Assembly (NCBI RefSeq): GCF_000003605.2
Contig: NW_003145335.1
Coordinates: 1 to 18,231 of the forward strand
Source of the DNA: Saccoglossus kowalevskii
Taxonomy: Eukaryota; Hemichordata; Enteropneusta; Harrimaniidae
DNA: 18,231 nucleotides
Reading direction: 5' to 3'
This document shows, in pieces, positions 1-9,879 of this stretch (its first letter is position 1; the number at the start of each line of letters is the position of its first letter). Both the position numbers and the translations under genes were made by a program. The notes under the pieces were generated by a model. It saw only the letters and a list, made by a program, of their open reading frames with translations, ran no database searches and was not told where the DNA came from.

Positions 1-639
1 CATTTTATATAACGTTGGTTCCTGGAACACTTTTTTTAACACGCGCGGATCAATCATATGCGATACAATGTTGGATAACAAAATTATAACTTGGGACATC
101 AATCATATAGAATAACGTGATTCATTAACAGATTATTAAAGTGTGTGGCAACGTACATTTCACTTGACCTTACGATGACAACATTTCAAATAAATTTCTA
201 ATAAATATGACGCAATATTATAATAAATTAAATGCCGTAAATTAAAATGTATTGTTACAATATTCGTGATTATATCAAACTGACGTATTCGACTTCCGCA
301 TGTAATGGAAACATTTCTTATTTCTTATTCCAGCAGTGAAACAGTAACGTAATGTCATATTTAGAGGTAATACGTAACATGGATGGATAGTGAAATAAGA
401 GATTAATAAAACTTCATTTTAGTGTAGGGTGCATGCAGCATATATAGAAACTTTCGTATCAAACTGTCCGGGACCATCTTTACCTCCTTATTGTGTTTGT
501 TTGAAAATATCTCTATCCGTACGGCATTATTCTGATTAGATATACATTTACGAATAATGAAATGTTTCGGTGAAATGAATACAAAGTTATAACATAGCGC
601 TCTAGATATAGTGCAGTTACTATGATGAAATTGTTTGCA

Positions 640-1197
640 CGTGTCTGTTGATCGACTTAATTAGTTGATTACGAGCGAATGGCTGTGTTATGTCTGTCAT
701 CGTTTAGGCCCATTTGAGGTCCTGGACGGAACTCGACTCAGTGATTTGGAACAAATTACGAGATAACCGTCGCTATTCGGACTGCAATTTCTGACAGTTG
801 GTATTCGTAGTTATTAATGTAGTGAACGATTAATCAAAAGATATGACGTGTTCAGTACTTAGTGTGATTGGCTGTATGATTGAAGGCCACGCCTTAGAGT
901 CTTAATACTTCTTTGTAATTGGTTAAGGTTTTGAAAGTGAATAAAGTTGTTTTTAGTTGGTCTAGGCGAGTACACCAGGACAGACGCAGTCCTGGAGAGT
1001 CTTGACGCAGTCTTGGGCGAGTCTTGGGTCAGCCTTGCGATAGTCTTGGGGACTTTTCCCCAGGGCGCTGTGTCTTATAGAGTGCTCGACTGACCGACTA
1101 AGACGAGAGTTGAAACGTATTTCGTTGTGTGCATCTTATTTGACTGTAAAGTTTAAGTGACGTTCCCGATCCCGAGTTAGACCACGCCAATTACACA
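640..1197 (+). repeat. GC-richer block resembling an old solo LTR
   Basis: The block is less AT-rich than its surroundings. It starts near a TGT and ends near CACGCCAATTACA. It contains AATAAA at 940-945, about 250 bp before the end, as in the R/U5 part of an LTR. No target-site duplication, primer-binding site or internal region was found, so an unrelated GC-rich repeat or a promoter is equally possible. Confidence 0.22.
989..1053. repeat. Imperfect 11-bp minisatellite
   Basis: Five consecutive 11-bp units follow a partial one: GTCTTGACGCA, GTCTTGGGCGA, GTCTTGGGTCA, GCCTTGCGATA, GTCTTGGGGAC (999-1053). The run is G/C-rich compared with its flanks. Confidence 0.75.
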
Positions 1198-3318
1198 AAA
1201 TATGTCCATGAAATGTTGTATAAACATGACCATGAAATGTTGTGTAAACAAATGAATATAAAAACAAGCTGTGTTCGCATTTTTAACGCGTGATAATAAT
1301 TAGTGACAATATTAAATAGTTCAGACAACACATTAACATGTTTGCCTACGTCATCCTGGGATTGTATATATATAACTTGCTTTTTTCACAGTACGTAAAC
1401 AATGAAATTGTTTTAACATCAACCGACTTCAACAAAACGAAACGAAAATACACTTATTTCAACACAATCCGTAGTTATCAGTCTGTATATAAACCTAGAG
1501 TTGTCATACAACCTTCATGCGTACAGTCACAGTGACAAAATGTTCCGAACTTTGTGACGTCAAACTATATGATATGAGACCAAATCGTGCAACAGTGCCG
1601 TTTTAATCGCCGTAATACGAAGATTTCGAACTTGATAACTAAAAATACTCGGTTGGTACAACTATAATAACATATCGCTGAAAAGGATACAATGTCTGCC
1701 GATTACCAAAACCTAACGCGCCTAGATGCCACGCGTAACTAACTAAAATTATCATTCAATTCATACGCGTGGTTCACAATTTACAGAAGTTTGCTCATAA
1801 AATATCACTTCATATAGCTGTTTGGTACTCGTGACGTCATGGAATGTTTTATTCACTTATCTTCGGTTTGTAAATATCACTGACGCGCAATTTATAACCA
1901 ACTTCCTCAGAAACTAGGAGTACGACTCTACATTCCACGGTGCCGTGATTTGTTTTCTTGTCCTCCTATTAATCATGGCAGTTCCGTGTGGTAAAGTGCA
2001 TAATGCACATTCTAATGCCCTGTTTGGTGATTTGACAATATATATTGTTTGTAATTATAGTAAATATGAATGTTTAGGATTGGTTCATCAGATATCAGCA
2101 AAAGTGCGTTTTCGTCTGAAGTCGCATTTACGGACTCCACTTCATCATTGAATCTGAAGTTTTTCAAGACTCCACAGTTCACTAAACATATTTTTCCCAT
2201 TCTATATTTCTTGTTTACTTTCTTCACTAAGCGTATGTTAAACGTTTTGACATTTACTGATTCGTACTGCTCGGCTAGGGGAGATGTTCATAAATGACAC
2301 TGGAGCCGCGAAACTACGGCTGGTAGGTAAGCGACTCGTTTTATCACTCGGACATTTCAGTAGCCCAGGTGATTCAATTTATGCAAATCATAGCAACGTA
2401 GTCGTCGATTCCACATGGAAACGCATTTCAAATAGTAGGTCTACAAACAAACTTCAGTGACACGCATAATAAACTCATCAAATGCAAATATATTTCAAAT
2501 AATTTATCTACTTCTATTATAGATAATGAGGCCAATTATAGAGGCCGACGTTATATTCCAGACAGCAGAGCAGTATAAGAGTATAACTTATACACATAAC
2601 ACTGGATCAGTTGGCACATTTTCCTCCTAAAAAATGAAGAGTTGTAATTATATTTAAAGGTTATAAACAGCAAGTGCGAATAAAATATATCTGTAAACCA
2701 TTTGTCCAGTCATTATTGACTTAGAAAAAAATACCTAAATTAAATGCGAAATACAGCGAAGATTGGAAAGTCTGGTCCATGCGAGAATGATTTGGGAATT
2801 CTTGGAAACTGACACATTTATTTTGCTTGGCTACCATGGTAATATATTTATGCGTCAACCATACATGTGCACTTTCTCATAAATGATTAGACAGATCTTA
2901 TTATCACAGGCTGTACTTTCAATCAAGCGGAGAAATTGATTGGCAATTAAATAACCGCTGACTTGGAGCAAATATTATAGCATGATTATAAATAAATAAT
3001 ATCATAAGTGACAACTGTTCACAACCTAGATACTAATTATATAACGATTTGCAGTAATATTGATAAGTTTGTTAAGTTTCTGTGTGAACACGAGCATTGG
3101 ACATTTGGTAAGTCTATGTGAAATTCATAATTCATTATTACGATGTTTTTGACAAAACTAAAACCATTTTGCCAATTTTACTCACAGTAAAAAGGACCCC
3201 ACCAATATTCGTATCAGAAACAACGTATTACGCGAAACGAGTTGAGCAACGTGTCCATTGCACATTGCGTGGTGACCGCATATAAGTATACGCAAATCAA
3301 AACAGACAAAAAACTTAC
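1198..3318. other. Region without recognisable genes (3' flank of copy A)
   Basis: Only short open frames occur (the longest, 2012-2297, are overlapping on both strands and match nothing I know). The terminal exon of copy A should lie in the upper part, below 3319. Several AG sites could be its acceptor, for example near 2912-2923 and near 3080, but none gives the GYC-proline tail seen in B and C. Confidence 0.5.
1206..1253. repeat. 24-bp tandem duplication
   Basis: CCATGAAATGTTGTATAAAC at 1206 is repeated as CCATGAAATGTTGTGTAAAC at 1230, one mismatch, 24-bp period. It lies in a gene-free stretch. Confidence 0.8.
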
Positions 3319-3547
3319 GGATTTCGCAAATGAATCCTTTCTTTTTTGTGCAACACTCATCGTCAATTTTGAATACTGGGTCGGTTCTCGGATATTCCCT
3401 TGAAGAAAACAAACTTTCTGAATTAGTCATCTGAATACTGCGATGTCGGTGCCGATGAGTGTAACGATAATGATAACTGCTTTGATTCGATGCGTTCGAA
3501 TTCTTATTATTTTGTACAGTTTGTGCTTTTGAATTTAATGCACAGAA

Positions 3548-3583
3548 AATCAATCAATCAATCAATCAATCGATCGATCGATC
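3548..3583. repeat. (AATC)6(GATC)3 microsatellite
   Basis: Six AATC units run directly into three GATC units, in copy A intron 4, between the two CTLD exons. Confidence 0.95.
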
Positions 3584-3648
3584 ATTCGAATCAGTCAAAT
3601 TTCTGCTGACTTACAAAATATTGCTCACCGAATTTACTTACCACTAGT

Positions 3649-3668
3649 AATCAATCAATCAATCAATC
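3649..3668. repeat. (AATC)5 microsatellite
   Basis: Second AATC array, 65 bp from the first, in the same copy A intron. The pair suggests one array interrupted or duplicated. Confidence 0.95.
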
Positions 3669-5838
3669 AACGTTAACAACAGACTGTATGTATGAGTAAT
3701 GTATGTTCAACATTTCAACGTGATATTAACATAATATACTTCAATATGAATGTAAATATAAAAATTATCTTGATACTCTAACACAAGTTTCATCCGAGTA
3801 TTAGACACAAGATAATAAAAATCAATGTCTTATATGAAAACGTAATAACTAAGAAATATTTACCAGAGTTGACAGCAATCTTGGTCATGATCTTCATCCG
3901 CGCACCTGAGATTGACCTTGTTGTTGGGATTGTTTGGGGACCATACCATATCTTGCGTTTTCATAGCTTCCCCGGTGGTCCACGTAAAGGTACCTTCTAT
4001 GTCCCGATCGTTGCAACCAATCCAATAACCGTGTTTAGGTGGATGACTGTACACTGTCGATGACATCAAAAACGTGCGCAGTGTATTGCGTACTTCTTAC
4101 TTCTCTAAAACAGCCAGCGATGAATCAAACCCATCAATACTATACTGATCTCTACAGTAGTCATCAGCTGATTTCCACATCATGATTGGGCTGAGAAATA
4201 CCTTGAACAAATCGTCTCCAATACAAAGTTCGTCTGAAAAAAGAATATCAAAAGTAGTTCAGAGTAGCACTATAGCAATTCCCATTAATAAATTTCACAA
4301 CCGCAGCTGCAACGAGATATGTATGTTGAGTAAAGATTTTATTAACTAGTGATGAACTTAAATTCTCATTTCAATGTGAATACTTAATTATTGCCTAATT
4401 GTTTAACAATATCAACACTTTAATATAAAAATATTTTGACAATTTTCAAACGGCATACAACTTCCTAGTACATTTATCTACAGTACAACAACATGCTTCA
4501 TGATGTGATAGGTTATCACACTATCCATGAAGATATACATAAAGATACACATTTATGTAAGTTACACCCTAGCCGATAAACGCCGAGACCACTTGGACGA
4601 TTTTTATCAATGAAAATGGATACTAGCTACCCTGCCAATATGTGTACAGAAACATACAGTCGTCATTTTAATCGAATCTCTGTACTAAAATTAGTTCACT
4701 GTGTAGCTAAAAATATACGCAATATAATGGGCTCTTATTACGATTCATATCCAAACATCGGATTTCGTAATCTAGCGTAGTTTCATTGCCACTGATGTAC
4801 ACACACGAAATACAATTTTGAAAAGTTTCTCTACATGCCGTCAAATTAGAAGACGTACCTTCAGCAGAATCATTATATGTCACATTCTGGACAGAACATG
4901 GACAAAACACGCGTACTTCGTAGTTCTGACATAAATTAATGGTTGTCATCATGGAAACATATCAAACCAAACGATAAATGACACTGTAGAGTTTGTGATG
5001 TCTGGTCCCACGGAGTGTACGGCTCTACCGCGGCACGACACTCCATCTCAGAGGGCGAGTCACAAATTTGATAATTTAGACGAAGATCTTCTATCAATTC
5101 AAATTCACCTACTGCTTCAAAGTCAACCAGACCGCCATTCTCGTCGTCCATCCATTCGGTCCATACATCACAGGCTGGTGGAACAAAAAATGCGTTAACT
5201 ATCGTCAAAACAAATACATATGAAACACTGATACACACGCACCAGATATTATAAAGCGCCACAGTCACTGTGTAGTGTAGGATTTTCGTGTTGGAGTTGT
5301 CAAAGCGTTGTTCACGGCTCATGGTGTTCATCTCGAACGCGGCGCATTGCGACAACTGTAACACTTCAACATCGATGCTACTGATTTATTACGGTTCAAA
5401 TATCAACAAACATTTAATTCAAAGCCAAACGCCACTAACAGATCGAAATCCGAAGACTGGTGAACGTTGCACCTGGACAACGTCCGTTAACTAGTGTTAA
5501 CGTGCGATTAGTTACACTGCAACGGTTGTTGTTTCTGCGTGGCCACTATGAGCGTGTGTTTTATTTGTGAAAGGAACATCGATGGTCTGATAATGACCAG
5601 TGCTGATAAATCAATCGTGATGAAAATATGAGAGAAAATTTGCACTCGCAATTTAAGAATAACCTTGCTTTAAATGGGTCTGATTTACTCGTGGTGCAAC
5701 ACTTGTAAACTAAACAACTTTGCGATTATAATGAATGATACTGCATACTGTTGCTGTAAATAGCAAAACAATTATGACTATATAATATATATTGAATAAA
5801 TAAATAAAGATGATAAAAAAAAATAATAAGTACTACAC

Positions 5839-5857
5839 CTTCTTCTGCCGCATTTGT
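5839..5857 (-). other. 19-nt microexon of copy A
   Basis: ACAAATGCGGCAGAAGAAG lies between a TTACTTCAG acceptor and a GTGTAG donor. It would encode TNAAEE plus one base. Its length (6 codons + 1) gives the same 0-to-1 phase change as the 16-nt microexons of B and C, and the AAT-CG-CA core aligns with them. The donor is weaker than in B and C. Confidence 0.6.
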
Positions 5858-6103
5858 CTGAAGTAATAGAAATAAAAAAGAATATGTTTATGCATTGACA
5901 ATATCGGTTATGCAATATATTAGCAAATCGAAAATACATCTTAATTAATATTATAAGTTATATACTCGCAGTAATCGAAGAGAATAAATGTATTTTGTGA
6001 CATCTTACCTTTTGCAAAGATGTGAAAGAGAAAATGCACAGGAGCAGTACTAACAGTAGCATGTTTCAGGATATGAAAGACTCCGTGAGTCAACGTACGA
6101 CGA

Positions 6104-6109
6104 TTTTAT
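6104..6109 (-). promoter_or_regulatory. Weak TATA-like element of copy A
   Basis: CATAAAAT occurs about 47 bp before the proposed ATG at 6062, the spacing seen in B and C. It is a poor match to TATAAA, so the call rests mainly on position. Confidence 0.35.
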
Positions 6110-7230
6110 GGACAACGCCTGACCCGATATGCCATTTCATATGTGATTACAGGCAATTAATATTCTAATTTATTTTGTAAAGTGGAGTCGCGTGTTTTGC
6201 AGTGTACTTGAACATTAACAGTTCTCGAGTTCTCGATTCATTTGTTAACTCTCCCCGATGTTGCTATGCCAATATAACTGAACACAAACTAAGTCATAAA
6301 TACAAACCAATTCTAGCATTTCCTGTTGTGTTTATGATTGAATGTTTAATCGCTCATTATCGAAAGATAGCATCATTGTATATATGCGTTTATATGGTTA
6401 CTTCGCACCAGTGTGTATCGATCTAATTTCTTTTTCATGTTATATTAAATTGTTAAGTATAAAAGTAACGTTGAGTACGGTGCAATGCGATATGTGTCTG
6501 CTTACTTGCTTATTATTTGCTGAAGTCTCGAGTTAGAATCCCGTTTTGCTTGATTAATATGCGCTTAATGTGTTTGTAGTGTTTGTATATGAAGTGTATA
6601 AGTTATTATTTACGATCAAGCCTTCGAAGAAACAGTCATGTTCTTAGCAAGCGTAGTTTTTCCCCCAGAAATGGAAGATGTCCATGAAAACAATACAGTG
6701 TAGAAAGCATGATACTTACATGTACGCTATCATTAGGGAGTGTATTAACTGTTCCTGTTATCTGCACGTAATATCTCAATGGCCGCGTGATAAATAATTA
6801 GAATTCAGGGCACGATTGATCCGATGAAAGATTCACATCGACGCGACGAATTGCAAAGAAACAGCCAACAAATTTGGATAATCGCAGCAAAATAGATATT
6901 CCATCTCACACCCCCACACACACATGAAATCGAACAAATGATACACATATGCCAATGCACACACGTATTCAAATAAGTGATAAAAATATTCCCCGGGAAT
7001 GAGACTAACCGAGGTAACAAGCAATACTTTAAATGCTGCATTTTCTGCCAAAATAATCTATAATGTCTTTGTTAATATTAAATGATACTGACACGGTTTC
7101 AAATTAGCTACAAACTCTATTCAATGTTCATTATCAATTATTTTTTGGTGACACTAATTGGGATTTGCGTTCAAAGTGTTAAACAGTAGATATTAAACAA
7201 AAATACTTCATTTGATTGATTGGTGAATGA
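6110..7230. other. Intergenic region between copies A and B
   Basis: I see no exon or repeat that I can name. Open frames at 6202-6536 and 6805-7051 overlap in several frames, have no domain resemblance and lack conserved partners near the other copies. Confidence 0.5.
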
Positions 7231-7234
7231 TGAA

Positions 7235-7240
7235 TTTAAT
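7235..7240 (-). terminator. Poly(A) signal of copy B
   Basis: ATTAAA on the minus strand lies about 110 nt after the stop. It is in a block conserved with copy C, where an ATTAAA occupies the matching place. ATTAAA is the commonest variant of AATAAA. Confidence 0.5.
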
Positions 7241-7348
7241 TGAGAATGTGTCGGTAATTTACATATCATTTATATTGTAAACGATTACTTATCATTGTGT
7301 ATAATTGTCACGTCTTATAAACCACATATACCATTGTGACATCGTCTT

Positions 7349-7371
7349 CTATGGACGTGCGCAATATCCAG
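7349..7371 (-). other. Terminal coding exon of copy B (tail and stop)
   Basis: A strong acceptor (TTTTATCTCCAG) is followed by CT GGA TAT TGC GCA CGT CCA TAG. Joined to the phase-1 end of exon 5 it reads PGYCARP-stop. The acceptor, frame, stop and about 30 nt of flank are conserved in copy C at 15220-15242. If intron 5 were retained, the protein would instead end a few residues after CEV in unrelated sequence. Confidence 0.8.
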
Positions 7372-9400
7372 CTGGAGATAAAATGTAAATTTTATAATCA
7401 GAGTATTTCGAGTAATAGTAATAAATGTACTCTGTAGTAGTACCACGTATTTTGTCTTTTGTCTCCCATATCACTGAATATGTTGCATGCTTCTTAACGT
7501 AATTACATGTTATGCATCTTTGGGCCGACGAAACGCAACAGGTAACGATATTAATACATCAGTGATGCAACACAAAGTCTGGATAATGTAAAATGCCACG
7601 TTTACGTTTATATTTTACAATAAATAATATTTCACATACAATATCAAAGAACACTAATTAAAAACGCTCCAAAATACCCAGAGTACAGTTATCCGTATTG
7701 ACTCTTCAATAGAGAAAATAATTGTTTCTAAGTGTTCATTTCGTTTTCGATATTCAATTATATTATAGTGAACTTACGAACTTCACAGATGAAAGCCTTG
7801 TTGTCTGTACAGCAGGAATCACCCATTTTGAAGGAAGGATCGTTTTTTGGTCTTTCCCTATAAAAAAACATTATGACAATTGACGGATCAATACGAAGAA
7901 GCTCACAGAGTACACCCATTTATTTGTAATTGCAGGACGGGAGAGATTACCTGAAGAATGACTTTTCAGAAAATGTTTGAAAAAAAGGAAGTTTGCAAGC
8001 ATAATATACTAATTGGAATCAACGTACCACAGTTGACAACAATCCTGGTCCCCATCTTTTGCATCGCAATTACCGGTATATTTGTTGTTTGGATAGGAAT
8101 ACCAGGCACTGTCTGGCACATTAACCTTCTCTCCATTCAACCATACGAATATGCCTTCGTTTTCCTCGTCGTGACACCCAATCCAGTAGCCTTTCCCTTT
8201 TGGGTCGGAGAAACCTGGAACATTCTTTATGAACCTTCTCACAGAGTTTCGTACCTCATTAGATTCTAAATTAGCTAAACCGGCAACGAAGCCTTTTGGA
8301 GCGAAGAGGTTCTTGCATTGTATGTCTGCATCGTACCACGTCAGGGAGCCTTGCCAAACCATTTTATATAAATTATCACCAACACATAGTTCGTCTAGTA
8401 TAAATATAAATAAAATCATAAATATTTGCAACAAATTATAACTGCCCTACTAAATCTAATGGTTATCATTTTGAACGCAGTTTTACAGTCGATTCGTGGC
8501 TAAAGTATACTCTGAATTGTGAATCTAATGAATCATGTTATCATAAACAATCGACAATAGATAAAATCAAGCAAGTCGTTATTAGTTAGTTTGAAACTTC
8601 CCGGTATTTCATGCTACTACAAAGTGTTAAACAATACAAAACGGACGCCATTCTTACCGTTTTCCAATGGCAACGGGCAACACAATCGAATCTTGTAGTT
8701 CATACAAGGGGAAACATTGTCTTCATGAAAGCATATCAATCCATCAGGTAAATCGCAGTGTATGGTCTGTCCAGTTTCGTACGATAGTGTATACGGTTCA
8801 AGCACTGTACGGCACTCAATACTGCTAGGGGTTTCGCAGAAATCATAGAGGCTACGAAGATCAGGGAGGTATTCAAATTCACCAAGTTGAGGGTCAACAA
8901 GACCACCATTTTCGTCATCCATCCACTGCGTCCAATTCCCACACTCTGTATTTTGAAATCAATGTTACTTTATGAAGTATTATTTTAAAACATGGCGCGA
9001 AAAGATAAAAACGAAATAGAATTGTCGGTTAATATCAGAAATATTATTTTTCAACTTACGTATAGCCGAATATACAATAAATAAATAACTATAATTAAAA
9101 TAAACACAGTAAGTCGTGTCTTACCTGTTTGCGTATTAACCTAAAGGAAGTAAATAGTAATATATAAAAATTATATAACAAGCAATTTCTGTATATTTTA
9201 AATGCAATTATATAATACTGTAAATACAAATTACAGATCACTATATTATATAATAAAACATATATTCTGTATAGGTATTGTATCAATGTAAAGATAAATT
9301 ATAGATCGCAAAATTATTGTCAGACAAATTTACTTACGCTAAATGCCCATGACAAGACTAAAAACAAATGTACGAACCACCTGAATTGTTGCCCATCCAT
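7349..9400 (-). CDS. Secreted WxxW-domain + C-type lectin-like protein, copy B (six exons)
   Basis: Six minus-strand exons join in frame into 278 residues plus stop: 9338-9400, 9125-9140, 8658-8945, 8028-8394, 7778-7857, 7349-7371. All introns are GT/AG, with phases 0, 1, 1, 2, 1. Residues 1-21 form a signal peptide with the hydrophobic run VHLFLVLSWAF. Residues 28-122 match the Mucin2_WxxW family: C28, then W31-T-Q-W34, the acidic run MDDENGG and eight cysteines ending in NYKIRLCC. Residues about 124-271 form a CTLD: Cys149, WIGC at 193-196, EGIFVW, PNN at 224-226, QDCCQLW and a closing KAFICEV. The tail is PGYCARP. The CTLD fold is clear, but canonical EPN/QPD and WND calcium motifs are not, so sugar binding is uncertain. 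Known WxxW proteins are extracellular (gel-forming mucins, CILP), and the tryptophan pair is a C-mannosylation site in mucins. The start is set by the signal peptide and an upstream TATA box. Unlike copy A it has no lesion. Exon assembly is inferred from sequence and agreement with copy C. Confidence 0.92.
9125..9140 (-). other. 16-nt microexon of copy B
   Basis: GTTAATACGCAAACAG lies between a CTTCCTTTAG acceptor and a GTAAGA donor. It takes the phase-0 signal exon to the phase-1 WxxW exon and encodes VNTQT plus the first base of Glu27. Without it the WxxW exon is out of frame. Copy C has a 16-nt counterpart in the same place, bounded by equally good splice sites. Confidence 0.87.
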
Positions 9401-9437
9401 ACTGTCGGTAAACTATCAAAATTATAGTAAGTTGCTG

Positions 9438-9445
9438 TATTTATA
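9438..9445 (-). promoter_or_regulatory. TATA box of copy B
   Basis: TATAAATA on the minus strand lies about 45 bp before the ATG at 9400. Copy C has the same box at the same spacing. With the usual 25-30 bp from TATA to start site, the 5' UTR would be only about 10-20 nt. Confidence 0.65.
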
Positions 9446-9879
9446 TTTATTCATGGATATCGAGTTCTGCCAGGCAATGTTAACTACAAATTACCCATTC
9501 TGTTGACATCAAAGGAAGTCATCATGGCCGCGTATATTAAAACGGATTCATTTGCCAGCACACTTTGTAGTTATTACTCATACAAATATTTCGATACAAT
9601 ATACAATCAGGAGTTTTATTTCAATTTAAACAACTATAGTATACATTTGGTGATTGAAAGTGTGTGTTATGCAATTTACAACAAAAACGCCGAATTAAAC
9701 GAAACCGCCATTATTATTATATCATTAGGGGTTTTCTCATAAAACAGGTTCCACGCAATATGTAATATTATTATTTTAAGTTTCGAATCCAATTTCGACT
9801 TTATTTCAGTTCATAGACAGTTTTATTATGTTGGGATAAATGCTTTTCAAGGAGTATTCTAAATTATCACATGAACGAG

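Larger units (their letters stand above)
3319..6062 (-). pseudogene. Divergent third copy (A) of the WxxW-CTLD gene with frameshift and nonsense codon
   Basis: Five exons match the B/C gene in order and phase: signal peptide 6009-6062 (MLLLVLLLCIFSFTSLQK, donor GTAAGA), microexon 5839-5857, WxxW exon 4859-5174, CTLD exon 1 3864-4233, CTLD exon 2 3319-3398. The WxxW exon shows CDVWTEWMDDENGG. It is 316 nt, one more than a phase-keeping length. The frame reads FHDDNH and a TAA at about 4936-4938, while the homologous continuation (NLCQNYEVRVFCPC) is in another frame. In CTLD exon 1 an in-frame TAA at 4097-4099 replaces an Asn codon between the segments matching LANLES and EVRNS. The rest keeps WIGCNDRDIEG, NPNN, DQDCCQLW and KGFICEI. 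Signal peptide, microexon and donors are preserved, so loss may be recent, or one lesion may be an assembly error. A possible 54-nt intron over the stop is treated under findings. No terminal exon was identified below 3319. The introns are larger (up to 664 nt) and carry microsatellites. Confidence 0.78.
7200..9875. repeat. Duplicated gene block, unit B
   Basis: This stretch aligns with 15060-17885. Similarity runs from the 3' UTR (TTATAAACCA, GTCTTCTATGGAC) through all exons to the upstream flank (TTTAAGTTTCGAATCCAATT near 9776 and again near 17796), then fades. The duplication therefore copied gene, promoter and about 450 bp of upstream DNA. Edges are approximate. Upstream sequence 9450-9875 contains no gene: one open frame there is broken in the homologous unit. 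Confidence 0.8.

Noticed and set aside
1158-1185. GTTCCCGATCC resembling a tRNA/SINE B box
   Set aside because: The spacing inside the box is wrong and no A box or cloverleaf could be found upstream.
3182-3318. Continuation of copy A CTLD exon 2 past CEI as a C-terminal tail
   Set aside because: The extension crosses a GTAAGT donor that is conserved in all three copies, and B and C have a proper terminal exon.
4504-4520. TGTGATA-GGT-TATCACA hairpin in a copy A intron
   Set aside because: Seven-base arms are expected by chance in AT-rich sequence of this length, and no counterpart exists in B or C.
5175-5364. Upstream open extension of the copy A WxxW exon that could be read as a membrane signal-anchor
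   Set aside because: A good acceptor (TTTTTTGTTCCACCAG) lies exactly at the exon start, and a separate signal-peptide exon plus microexon with matching phases exist upstream at 6009-6062 and 5839-5857. The extension is most simply intron sequence.
7958-8269. 103-codon plus-strand frame, with a similar one at 15733-15969
   Set aside because: Both are antisense shadows of the CTLD exon 1. Their similarity reflects the conserved minus-strand coding sequence.
9503-9742. 79-codon plus-strand frame upstream of copy B
   Set aside because: The homologous sequence upstream of copy C is interrupted by a stop, and the translation has no recognisable domain.
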